DNA of 64,000 bases from Virgibacillus halodenitrificans JCM 12304 (GCF_001310895.1 NZ_BAZS01000017.1:1-64000), one strand, 5' to 3'; numbered from the stretch's first letter, positions 55,376-62,790 are shown. Translations and numbers: made by a program. The notes: a model not told the origin generated them from the sequence alone.

Positions 55376-56222
55376 AGTGAGTAACTTAACGAAGCGCTAC
55401 AAGGACAACATTGCTTTGAAAGGAGTTTCCTTCACGTTAGATGAACCTAAAATTTATGGATTGCTTGGAAGAAATGGAGCTGGGAAAACTACTTTTATGG
55501 ATATACTCGCTGGGAATATCCTGGCAACAGAAGGAAAAATTCGTATTGATGGTGAAGATCCATTTGATAATCAACGGTTAAATGAAGATATTTGTTTAAT
55601 AAAAGAAGGAAATAATTTTAAACGAGATTTGAAAGTCAAAAATGTACTAAAAATTTTCTCTTATTTTTATCCAAAATGGGATCAGCAATTAGCTGATGAT
55701 TTGGTACGTGAGTATAAGTTAAATGTAAACGCAAAAATAAAGACATTGTCTAAAGGCATGGAATCATCATTGGGAATTATTGTAGGTCTGGCCAGCAAGG
55801 CAGCTATCACCATTTTTGATGAACCGTATATTGGCCTTGATGCCGTAGCAAGAAAGAAATTTTATGAACTGTTATTAAGGGAGTATGAGGAAGAGAAACG
55901 AATGATCATTTTTTCCACACATCTGATTGACGAGGTCAGTCTCATGTTTGAAGAGATTTTAATTTTGGAGGAAGGGAATTTAATTGTTAAAGAGGAAACC
56001 GATGTACTGCGTGAGCATACTTGTGCCGTGACTGGAAATGCAGAACAAGTGGAAAGCTTTATACAAAATAAGCGAATACTTGAAAAGAAACAAATTGCTG
56101 GTATGATGACAGCCTATATTTATGGAAACAGGGAAGAAGCTGCGGAAATAGGATTACAGGCCGAAAGTATACCTATCCAGGATTTGATGGTGTATTTAAC
56201 AGATAAAAGGAAGGGAGCTTAA
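55362..56222 (+). CDS. ABC transporter ATP-binding protein
   Basis: This 286-residue nucleotide-binding subunit has Walker A GRNGAGKTTF (about 36-45), a degenerate signature LSKGMESSLGI and Walker B AITIFDEPYIGLD. The C-terminal extension (about 215-286) is typical of YtrB/BceA-like exporter ATPases. It lies between its GntR repressor and a six-helix membrane partner, so the three form one exporter unit with unknown cargo. Two adjacent ATGs (55362, 55365) are possible starts. Confidence 0.88.
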   Translation: MMKIEVSNLTKRYKDNIALKGVSFTLDEPKIYGLLGRNGAGKTTFMDILAGNILATEGKIRIDGEDPFDNQRLNEDICLIKEGNNFKRDLKVKNVLKIFSYFYPKWDQQLADDLVREYKLNVNAKIKTLSKGMESSLGIIVGLASKAAITIFDEPYIGLDAVARKKFYELLLREYEEEKRMIIFSTHLIDEVSLMFEEILILEEGNLIVKEETDVLREHTCAVTGNAEQVESFIQNKRILEKKQIAGMMTAYIYGNREEAAEIGLQAESIPIQDLMVYLTDKRKGA

Positions 56223-56224
56223 CG

Positions 56225-56926
56225 ATGAAAAAACAACTTAAGGGCTTATTATATTTCTATGTATCAGACTTTCGTTATTCTATGGCCATCTTTTGGACGA
56301 TCTTATTAAGCATCTTAGTTTTGACAATGGCAGTAGCCTATTTTTTATTATCTATAGAAAATGGGATGATGGCTTTTTCCCTTACAGCTCCTATTTATAT
56401 CTATTGTGCAATTTTAGGTTATCTATCTGTAAAAGAAGCGATCCCTTTTTCCATCAAAATGGGAGCAACAAGAAGGAATTTGTTTATAAGTTTCGGTATC
56501 TTTTTTCTTTCTCTTTCATTATTGTTTTCCACAATTGCAAGTATACTTCAAGAGGCAGTAAGTTATATAAATGGTATTGTTGGGATGGATAATTTTCATT
56601 TTTTACATCTGGCATATTTTTTAGAGGATACATGGTACAGTAGAATTGTTATTGATACATCCATCATGTTCTTCCTGTTTTCCGTCATGTTTATGATTGG
56701 TCTCTTATTTTATAAGTATGGGTTAGCTGGTGGAGGGAGTGTACTTGGAATTCTTATGGTTATGCTATTGCTAGGAATAGCCAAAGGATGGGTTTTTGAT
56801 TTCTTTAAAGAGATATATGCAACAATTGATATCACCTATTTCCTTCAGCTAATAGGAATTGCATTTGTTATTTATCTATTGACCTATATTTTTATACGCA
56901 GAATAACTATATGGAAAGTCAAGTAG
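56225..56926 (+). CDS. ABC transporter membrane subunit
   Basis: This 233-residue protein has six hydrophobic helices and a cytosolic N-terminus, typical of a minimal ABC-2 permease half. It begins 2 bases after the ATPase gene and ends at a strong terminator, so it must be its partner. There is little recognisable motif content; KMGATRRNLFISFGIFF between helices 2 and 3 is the usual coupling-helix region of this group. The substrate is unknown. Confidence 0.75.
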   Translation: MKKQLKGLLYFYVSDFRYSMAIFWTILLSILVLTMAVAYFLLSIENGMMAFSLTAPIYIYCAILGYLSVKEAIPFSIKMGATRRNLFISFGIFFLSLSLLFSTIASILQEAVSYINGIVGMDNFHFLHLAYFLEDTWYSRIVIDTSIMFFLFSVMFMIGLLFYKYGLAGGGSVLGILMVMLLLGIAKGWVFDFFKEIYATIDITYFLQLIGIAFVIYLLTYIFIRRITIWKVK

Positions 56927-56959
56927 AACTGGGCTAACGGGAGCCCAGTTCTTTTTTTT
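56925..56959. terminator. Bidirectional terminator between two ABC operons
   Basis: GAACTGGGCT and AGCCCAGTTC form a perfect 10-bp stem around AACGGG, with eight T residues on the plus strand and A-rich DNA on the other side. Confidence 0.85.
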
Positions 56960-57713
56960 GTATGATAATTGTTGAAAAAAACAGCAACAACCCAATGCAT
57001 CCAGCTGTAACGGAGGAGGTAGCAATAAGCTCGGAAGGAATTTCACCAGTAAGAAGCATTGTATGAATATATTCCGAGATTTTATTTGGACTCCATGTCA
57101 AAATATGATGAAATACTTTTGTGAGTACGCTCATAGCTATAACCGTTCCAGCGGATAGAAAGGCTACCAGGCCAGGAGTGTGAAATAATGAATTATAGAA
57201 TATAGAGATAGTTATTACTAATGTAAGCCAAATTCCATAGAAAAAAGTAACTTGTATTAACTGAAGCAAGGAAAACGATCCAAATAAAATATTAATATAG
57301 TACCAACTGCAAACTAAAGAAAGGAAGAGTGCTGTCCATATTAACACGAACAGGGATGCCCATTTTGCTGTAATGTAATTTGCGTAGGAAACAGGCTTCA
57401 CAAGAATTAATTCAATAACCCCACTTTTTTTCTCGGAAGCGATTGAACCCATGGATATTAGCACAATTATCAAAACTCCCAAGCTGCTTAGCTGGCCTAA
57501 GCTCATCATGATAGCCTCTACCGGCGTAAATTCAGGTAATTCAAGGACAGCCCCTTCTGGTAGCCCGCCTACCGATTTAATAATTTGTGGTAAATAATAA
57601 TTGGAGATAGGATCCATGATAGCTATCAAAATCATTACTAGTGGAAACCAGAGCCATTTTTTATTCCGCCAGTTTTCCAGCATTTCTTTTTTAAAAAGAG
57701 CTGACCATTGCAT
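56934..57713 (-). CDS. yxlG: ABC-2 type permease (YxlG-like)
   Basis: This 259-residue ABC-2 membrane protein has about six hydrophobic helices. KKEMLENWRNKKWLWFPLVMI at the N-terminus and GSIASEKKSGVIELILVKPVSYANYITAKW (about residues 90-119) are typical coupling segments. Its start overlaps the stop of the ATPase gene by one base. The order small PLDc_N protein, ATPase, permease is the yxlE-yxlF-yxlG order of Bacillus subtilis, where the genes follow sigY. Here a GntR gene replaces the sigma factor. Confidence 0.8.
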   Translation of the reverse strand: MQWSALFKKEMLENWRNKKWLWFPLVMILIAIMDPISNYYLPQIIKSVGGLPEGAVLELPEFTPVEAIMMSLGQLSSLGVLIIVLISMGSIASEKKSGVIELILVKPVSYANYITAKWASLFVLIWTALFLSLVCSWYYINILFGSFSLLQLIQVTFFYGIWLTLVITISIFYNSLFHTPGLVAFLSAGTVIAMSVLTKVFHHILTWSPNKISEYIHTMLLTGEIPSELIATSSVTAGCIGLLLFFSTIIIQKKELGSR

Positions 57714-58621
57714 TATCCATTCACCACCTTTATAAACAATTCTTCCAAGGAAGCTTTATTGATTGAAAAATATTCCAAGGGCCATTCTTCATGTACAGCC
57801 TTTATTAAAATATCCTTCCGTGCCTTAGAAATGTCTTCCGCCGTGAGACGGATAGTATTTTGCTCCTTGTAGCCGTTAATGATCGAGGGTATACGAAGAA
57901 GCTTTTCAAGGTAAGCAGTTGAATTGTCTTTAAATTCTATGTCAATAGTAGCAGTTTGATATTTTTGCCGTAAATCACTCAGTTTACCTGATTCAAATAG
58001 CTTACCTCTGTTTAATAAAAGTAGTTCATCACTAATCTCTTCAGCATCTGTCAGAATATGAGTGGAAAAAAGAAGACACATTTCTTTCTTCAATTGTTGC
58101 ATTAAATTTAATATTTCTCTTCTGCCGATCGGGTCTAAAGATGACACCGGTTCATCTAGAAGCAATAATTTTGGTTTGTGAATAATGGCTTGAGCAATAC
58201 CAAGGCGTTGTTTCATACCGCCGGAATATCCTGCGATTTGCCGGTTCTTAGCCTCAGCAATCCCGACTTTATCTAATAACTGATTTGCTCGCTTAGCTGC
58301 TTCTTCTTTAGATAATAAAGCAAGCCTTCCACTGTGAATGAGAAATTCGTTTCCTGTCATCCACTCATGGAAGACAGGGTGTTGTGGTAAATAACCAATA
58401 TCGGAACGGAAGTCCTTCCTCTGCTCATGTTCATTAAATATAATCTCACCGGAAGTGGGTTTCAAAAGCCCTGCTAGTATACGAAGAATAGTTGTTTTTC
58501 CAGCACCATTAGGACCGAGTAAAGCAATACAAGTTTGACTAGGAAACGCGAATTCAACATCTTTCACAGCATAGGTATCCCGATATTTTTTTGATAAGTT
58601 TTTTACGGTTAACAAATTCAT
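57713..58621 (-). CDS. yxlF: ABC transporter ATP-binding protein (YxlF-like)
   Basis: This 302-residue ATPase has Walker A GPNGAGKTTIL (about 36-46), the Q-loop region YLPQHPVFHEWMTGNEF, signature YSGGMKQRLGIAQ and Walker B LLLLDEPVSSLDPIGRRE, then a C-terminal extension of about 85 residues. It pairs with the permease overlapping its end. The upstream gene ends directly at its start. By synteny it corresponds to YxlF; export substrate and role are not known. Confidence 0.87.
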   Translation of the reverse strand: MNLLTVKNLSKKYRDTYAVKDVEFAFPSQTCIALLGPNGAGKTTILRILAGLLKPTSGEIIFNEHEQRKDFRSDIGYLPQHPVFHEWMTGNEFLIHSGRLALLSKEEAAKRANQLLDKVGIAEAKNRQIAGYSGGMKQRLGIAQAIIHKPKLLLLDEPVSSLDPIGRREILNLMQQLKKEMCLLFSTHILTDAEEISDELLLLNRGKLFESGKLSDLRQKYQTATIDIEFKDNSTAYLEKLLRIPSIINGYKEQNTIRLTAEDISKARKDILIKAVHEEWPLEYFSINKASLEELFIKVVNG

Positions 58622-58825
58622 TTATCCTTGCCTCCTGCCAAACAGGAAATAAAGGATTGGACCAATGATATTAATGAAAACAATTATAAGGAACCACAAC
58701 CACTTAGGGCCGTTAGTTTGTGCTGTTTTTGCCAAGTCAATTAGTGCAATAATTAATAATATACCTTGAATAACAATCAATGGGGCGATGACTGCCCAGT
58801 TTATGGAACTCCAGATTTCTTGCAT
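58622..58825 (-). CDS. yxlE: PLDc_N domain membrane protein (YxlE-like)
   Basis: This 67-residue protein has two membrane helices (APLIVIQGILLIIALIDLAK and WLWFLIIVFINIIGPILYFLFG) joined by a short NGPKW loop, the phospholipase-D-nuclease N-terminal-like domain, also found in YxlE. GGAGTGG precedes the ATG. In Bacillus subtilis YxlE is a negative regulator of SigY; no sigma factor is encoded here, so it may instead be a structural part of the transporter. Confidence 0.82.
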   Translation of the reverse strand: MQEIWSSINWAVIAPLIVIQGILLIIALIDLAKTAQTNGPKWLWFLIIVFINIIGPILYFLFGRRQG

Positions 58826-58901
58826 ATTACCACTCCAATCGGTATTTTATAGTAATTTCTGTTCTATCTTCCATTCTTCGAAGCCGATAAAAGGTTAATA
58901 T

Positions 58902-60007
58902 TTATAAATTTAATAACAAAGGTATCCCTATTGCTAAAAGAATAATAGCCAGCAATATAACCCAAGACATTGGTCTTGCCATGTTTGCCGTCCAGCCGAT
59001 ACCAAATCTTTTTTCTAAAAACAAGGTAGGATCATCTTTATTAAAATAAATCTGACCTAGCTTCCAATACTTATCATCATCCTGTCTATGGATAATTGTT
59101 GGCCTTCTGATGGTTTACTTAAACGACTTCCTCCTTGCCCAGTGGTAATCGCGAGCAAAATGGCACCAAGTGTCAACATAATAGAAATAATGATGGATAG
59201 TAATACCAACCATTTCTGGTTAATCGGAAAAATGAAGGATACTTGAATCGCAGAAAATAAAATACTCATAGCTATTCCGGAAATAACGGTATAGAGAGAC
59301 CATCTTCGTCGGAAAATGATATTTCGTCTGATGGAGTCCTCTGGGTTTGTTGTACTAATTTGTTGCTTCGCCTTTGCAATCATTACATTAATGAATAAGA
59401 AAAGTGATGTTAAATAAATTTGCATAATAGGCATCATAAGTACAGATCGATACGATTTTGTTGACCAGTTAGTTACCTCTCCAGAAAAATTATATTTGGT
59501 AGGTATTCGCTCTGGTATACGATCATAAAGTTGAAAAGTGATTAAAATCATTATAAAAGCTAATACATACGCTACAATAAACCATAGATTGGAATAGGTT
59601 AGTTTTTGCCGGCGAAATTCTGTATTAATTGTGACTTGCTGGGTTCTAATTTTCACCCAATTATTTTGCTCTTTTAGTTGCTTCATTTGTTTGTGAAAGT
59701 GAATATAAATGAAAAAACTACTAATAATGTACAAGATAAGTAGGCCACTAAAAAATAAGCTGATTTTCTTTTCTGTGTCGAGAGTAGTAGCTGATAAAAT
59801 GAATACGATTGTTACCACTATACTCAGAAGCCCAGTCCACCAGGCATAACTTTTGCGCATTTTCTTTAGCTCATTGTTAAAATATACTTCTTCCGGGATG
59901 GACACCCCAAAACTTTCAGTCTTTCTGGTCCAGTACGGGATAAAAATAATCGAAATATAAACAGGAATCTGGATAACTAGCAAAAGAAGGATTGGTATCA
60001 CTTCCAT
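58902..60007 (-). CDS. DUF1648/DUF5808 multi-pass membrane protein, frameshifted near the C-terminus
   Basis: This protein has about nine hydrophobic helices. RIPTKYNFSGEVTNWSTKS (about residues 178-196) is the DUF1648 signature. The annotated-length frame stops at MMISIGS. Restoring one base at 59079-59080 turns SIDRMMISIGS into SIDR-DDKYWKLGQIYFNKDDP, followed by LFLEKRFGIGWTANMARP and a final helix ending at 58902, which is the typical DUF5808 ending. The reconstructed length is 368. Such proteins commonly follow a GntR regulator, as here, with which this gene is contiguous. Confidence 0.75.
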
Positions 60008-60403
60008 TTAATTTCCCTGCCTTTCTGTCATAAATTCTTTATATAAATCACTACAAACATTTAAAAAGGCTTGCTCATCCATTTCTCTGCAGATTGATTC
60101 AGAGATTAGAGGACGAAGCTTATGTGAAAGCTGCTTTATATAAGCAGTAGTTGCTGAAGGTACACCCTCAGGGTTTACTACGACACCCTTTTGCCGGTGA
60201 ATTAAAATAAATCCTTCCTGTTTCAACTGTTGATACGATTTATTAACTGTATGAAGATTTACCCCAATATCTGAAGCGAGAGAACGCACAGATGGTAAGT
60301 CTTCGCCAGGTTTCAACTGGCCTTTGGCAATCCCTTCAATTATTTGATGGATTAATTGTAAATATATTGGTTCCTTGGATTCAAAATCCAATTGTATAAG
60401 CAA
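60008..60403 (-). CDS. GntR-family transcriptional regulator (YtrA-like)
   Basis: This 131-residue regulator has a winged helix at about 8-75 (EPIYLQLIHQIIEGIAKGQLKPGEDLPSVRSLASDIGVNLHTVNKSYQQLKQEGFI) and a short helical C-terminus. The likely start is TTG at 60403, about 8 bases after AAAGGG; a GTG at 60415 lies too close to that site. It is first in the operon with the DUF1648 and yxlEFG-like genes and lies 22 bases from a perfect 16-bp inverted repeat that covers its own promoter, so it is very probably autoregulatory. Confidence 0.88.
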   Translation of the reverse strand: MLIQLDFESKEPIYLQLIHQIIEGIAKGQLKPGEDLPSVRSLASDIGVNLHTVNKSYQQLKQEGFILIHRQKGVVVNPEGVPSATTAYIKQLSHKLRPLISESICREMDEQAFLNVCSDLYKEFMTERQGN

Positions 60404-60424
60404 CTTATGCCACACCCTTTACGT

Positions 60425-60472
60425 TGTGTTATCTGTTATATTTAATGTATAACAGATAACACAGAGTGTCAA
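60425..60472 (-). promoter_or_regulatory. Promoter with 16-bp perfect inverted-repeat operator
   Basis: TGTGTTATCTGTTATA (60425-60440) and TATAACAGATAACACA (60448-60463) are exact reverse complements with 7 bases between. On the minus strand TTGACA (60467-60472) and TACATT (60444-60449, 17-base spacer) form the promoter, so one operator arm covers the spacer and the other the start site. Confidence 0.85.
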
Positions 60473-60563
60473 GGGAATTTATTCTCTATAAAAAGGTTGT
60501 ATTTATAGGCATGCCTGAGGGTGGGAGGCGGTATTGGATAATGCGAAGTAGTGAAGGAGACAA

Positions 60564-60629
60564 TCGGCAGGAGAGCAAAAGTATCCGCCGGAGGAGAAAT
60601 AAATCAGCAGGAGGGCAAGATAATCTGCC
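60564..60629. repeat. 20-bp tandem repeat, 3.3 copies
   Basis: TCGGCAGGAGAGCAAAAGTA, TCCGCCGGAGGAGAAATAAA and TCAGCAGGAGGGCAAGATAA follow each other at 60564, 60584 and 60604, then TCTGCC. The shared pattern is TCNGCNGGAGRGMAA. The flanking gene-free DNA (60473-60720) holds nothing else I can support. Confidence 0.65.
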
Positions 60630-60720
60630 ATACATTTTTTTTAGTAATTGTTTATGGTCTTCCAAGTCAGTTCAGTTTTTCTATTTTACCAATCATTGGG
60701 TAATTCCAACATATATACCA

Positions 60721-60763
60721 AAAAAAAGATCGAGCTGAAATTTTTTTCAGCTCGATCTTTTAA
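60721..60763 (-). terminator. Strong terminator of the XRE gene
   Basis: AAAAAGATCGAGCTGAAA and TTTCAGCTCGATCTTTT form a perfect stem of about 17 bp with a tiny T loop. Confidence 0.9.
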
Positions 60764-61176
60764 ATTTGCTCTATTTGATCAATGAGTTCACTTAGAAGAT
60801 TATGTATGGATTGTTGTTTTCTATTTGATAATTCTTTTAAACGATAAATATCTTTTTTTAGCTTAGGATGTGTCATCAGATATTCAACAAGTTCTACTAC
60901 GTCTTCATCAAAACTCTTTGAGGGTGAACTATAGATTCGTTTGAAATCCTTTAATAAATCGTCTCGAAAAGTATGATTACCAGTAAGATGATCAAGTGAT
61001 ACACTAAATAAATTGCTCAGCTTAATAAGTGCATTCACGTCTGGAGTAACAGTATTACTCTCCCACTTAGCAACGACAGAACGGGAGGTTGATAACTTTT
61101 CAGCTAATTCCTTTTGTGTCCAATTCTGTTGGTCCCTAAAAAACCTTATATTATACGATATTTGATCAACACTCAT
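60760..61176 (-). CDS. XRE-family transcriptional regulator
   Basis: This 138-residue protein has an N-terminal Cro/C1 helix-turn-helix (about residues 5-65: ISYNIRFFRDQQNWTQKELAEKLSTSRSVVAKWESNTVTPDVNALIKLSNLFSVSLDHLTG) and a helical, charged C-terminal half that could dimerise. It is divergent from the small unknown gene at 61323; a regulator beside a small divergent gene often controls it. CTAAATAA words occur twice between the two starts, but I cannot define an operator. Confidence 0.85.
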   Translation of the reverse strand: MSVDQISYNIRFFRDQQNWTQKELAEKLSTSRSVVAKWESNTVTPDVNALIKLSNLFSVSLDHLTGNHTFRDDLLKDFKRIYSSPSKSFDEDVVELVEYLMTHPKLKKDIYRLKELSNRKQQSIHNLLSELIDQIEQI

Positions 61177-61322
61177 GTTATCACACTCAGTTATTTTAAA
61201 AGTTTATATGCTCGTAGTTCATTTTAATCGTATCATGTAAAAGGGTGAGCACTGTTAAATATTTGTTCTAAATAATAACATATAGTAAAATGTACTAAAT
61301 AAGAACTAAGGAGGGGATATAA

Positions 61323-61613
61323 TTGACCGGTTGTATAATCATTAAGCATGAGGATATTACTAGCTTAGCTATATGTAAGGTTTTGCGACTTATTTTTTAC
61401 GAAGAAGATTTTGAAATTGAAATACAGGATAAAGAAACGTTACATATTTATTTATGGAACGTCAAGAAAACAGTTATTTGGCAAACAGTACTACAGTTTA
61501 TTTCCTCACAGCTTTCTGTTGGTTATGGATTTGGTTCGAATATTTACGAAGCATATGCAGCAGCAAATGTTTCTCTACAGAAAACAACAAAGATTGTTTA
61601 TCCACAGGCATAA
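61323..61613 (+). CDS. Hypothetical protein, 96 aa
   Basis: I do not recognise this protein. AGGAGGGG lies 7 bases before a TTG start, so translation is likely. It has no signal peptide or membrane segment. The C-terminal SVGYGFGSNIYEAYAAANVSL resembles the GxGxGxxxxEAxxNAxxAL motif of degenerate nucleotide-cyclase-type (GGDEF or GTP-cyclohydrolase III-like) domains, only a loose similarity. It is divergent from the XRE regulator, its probable controller. A DnaA-box cluster begins 39 bases after its stop. Confidence 0.55.
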   Translation: MTGCIIIKHEDITSLAICKVLRLIFYEEDFEIEIQDKETLHIYLWNVKKTVIWQTVLQFISSQLSVGYGFGSNIYEAYAAANVSLQKTTKIVYPQA

Positions 61614-61651
61614 CAGCTTCAAAGTTAATTCTCCTTAGTTATTCATAAAAG

Positions 61652-61793
61652 TTATCCCCATTATCCACAGATATACACAACTCTGCGATGAAATAATGTT
61701 GATAACTTATACTTATTACAGTAGGCTTTCTTAGCGTTTATACACAGCCTGTGTATAAACGTGGATAAAAAAGGAAGCTGGTTTTTATCCACG
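61652..61793. promoter_or_regulatory. Cluster of DnaA-box-like nonamers
   Basis: Exact TTATNCACA matches are TTATCCACA (61661-61669), TTATACACA (61738-61746) and its inverse (61750-61758). One-mismatch sites are TTATCCCCA (61652), ATATACACA (61671), TTATCCACG inverse (61760-61768) and TTATCCACG (61785-61793). The central pair forms a perfect inverted repeat with 13-bp arms (61735-61761). Seven candidate sites within 142 bases is far above chance for this composition. No dnaA or dnaN lies nearby. Confidence 0.6.
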
Positions 61794-61916
61794 GCTTCCT
61801 TTTTTAGATAACTGTCTATATACTTGGTCAGCTTGCTTAAATTCCTTTTGGTAAAGCACTTCTTGGGTTTTGGAGAGAAAACGTTCTCTTTGGTTTCCCT
61901 TTGAACTTTGTTTCAT
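61785..61916 (-). CDS. Small basic protein, 43 aa
   Basis: An ATG at 61916 with AGGGTGA 5 bases upstream opens a frame encoding a highly charged peptide (MKQSSKGNQRERFLSKTQEV, then LYQKEFKQADQVYRQLSKK) that ends with TAA at 61785, inside a DnaA-box-like sequence. The composition (Lys, Gln, Arg, Glu) and the site argue for a real soluble helical protein. I do not recognise a family. Downstream hairpins at 61760-61805 could terminate it. Confidence 0.5.
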   Translation of the reverse strand: MKQSSKGNQRERFLSKTQEVLYQKEFKQADQVYRQLSKKGSRG

Positions 61917-62058
61917 ACAATCACCCTATCTTTTTAAAATAAAAAGTTCGGTCAATGTCCAGCACCAATGTCTGACTATGCAAAGTCTTTAACATGTTTT
62001 GGTGAGGCCACTTGCGCTTTCTTATATAGGATGGGTAGATATAAAGAAAAATATACTA

Positions 62059-62616
62059 TTACATTGCATCTTCTTCTGTTAGGTTACTTTCTGAGTTGGC
62101 AAATTGTTGATATGCAAGATAGTGATCTTTAGTAATAATAAATAAATCATACACATCAGCTTGTTTATTAATCTGATTATACACATGTGGATAAGTTGCG
62201 TTTGCAAGTGCAGCATAAGGTAATTTAAGTACTGCCCCTAAGGATCGCTTATTCGTTTTACGTACTTTCATAAAGATACCTTCAATGTCGTGAACATAAA
62301 ATAATTCATCAAAAAATTGTTCCTTTGCCACTTTGTTATAACCCTTTCCGAAATAGGGCTGACCAATCCATGTTGCTAAAAATCCATGATTATTTTGTAT
62401 GTCGAATAAATTGATTGTGCCAATAGGATGATAGTTTTCATCAGTAATGGTCCGGGAAATAAGCTCACCATTTTCTTCGGCTTCCATTGTTTGTTTCGTA
62501 ACGAAATAAAACTCATCGCTTGAAGCTGCTTTATGTCTTACATAGGGAAAGACGTCCGGGTGAGACATCAACTGGTATAATACTGGCACTTCATGCAAAT
62601 CACGCTTTTTTAACAT
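62059..62616 (-). CDS. GNAT family N-acetyltransferase (RimJ/RimL-like)
   Basis: This 185-residue acetyltransferase of the Acetyltransf_3 type starts MLKKRDLHEVPVLYQLMSHPDVFPYVRHK. It continues with HPIGTINLFDIQNNHGFLATWIGQPYFGKGYN, where the acetyl-CoA motif is reduced to QPYFGKGYN, and NKRSLGAVLKLPYA. GGAGGG precedes the ATG. Its mRNA would begin with the structured region described at 62640-62790. The substrate is unknown. Confidence 0.8.
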   Translation of the reverse strand: MLKKRDLHEVPVLYQLMSHPDVFPYVRHKAASSDEFYFVTKQTMEAEENGELISRTITDENYHPIGTINLFDIQNNHGFLATWIGQPYFGKGYNKVAKEQFFDELFYVHDIEGIFMKVRKTNKRSLGAVLKLPYAALANATYPHVYNQINKQADVYDLFIITKDHYLAYQQFANSESNLTEEDAM

Positions 62617-62639
62617 AAAAAATACCCTCCTACATCCAG

Positions 62640-62790
62640 GTGGGTATGCTACATATCCTTTAAGGAAATCTAGTCAGCGCCCACCCTCGAATTTTTAGTT
62701 AACGTTCAACAAAAATTCGGGGTGGGAATCGAACCCACTAGAACCAGCAGAAGCTGGTGGCGCACCATTTGCCTTCCCTATTTAATTTAC
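62640..62790 (-). promoter_or_regulatory. Structured RNA-like region in the leader of the GNAT gene
   Basis: On the minus strand, in order, are GGTG/CACC around CGC, CCAGC/GCTGG with a TTCT loop, GTGGG/CCCAC with the loop TTCGATT (like a tRNA T-arm), then a long stem CCCACCCCGAATTTTT/AAAAATTCGAGGGTGGG around 14 bases, and a last CCCACC just ahead of the ribosome binding site. There is no acceptor or anticodon stem, so it is not a tRNA gene. I cannot match it to a known riboswitch. The rest of 62791-62946 is AT-rich with no feature. Confidence 0.45.

Noticed and set aside
60466-60738. 90-codon open frame on the plus strand
   Set aside because: It runs through the GntR promoter region and the 20-bp tandem repeat, has no ribosome binding site, and its peptide is of low complexity.
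61652-61793. Chromosomal origin oriC
   Set aside because: DnaA boxes are present but dnaA, dnaN, rpmH or other origin genes are not, and no clear AT-rich unwinding element with trios is identifiable.
62700-62770. tRNA gene
   Set aside because: A T-arm-like hairpin is present on the minus strand, but there is no matching 5' acceptor strand, D-arm or anticodon stem.
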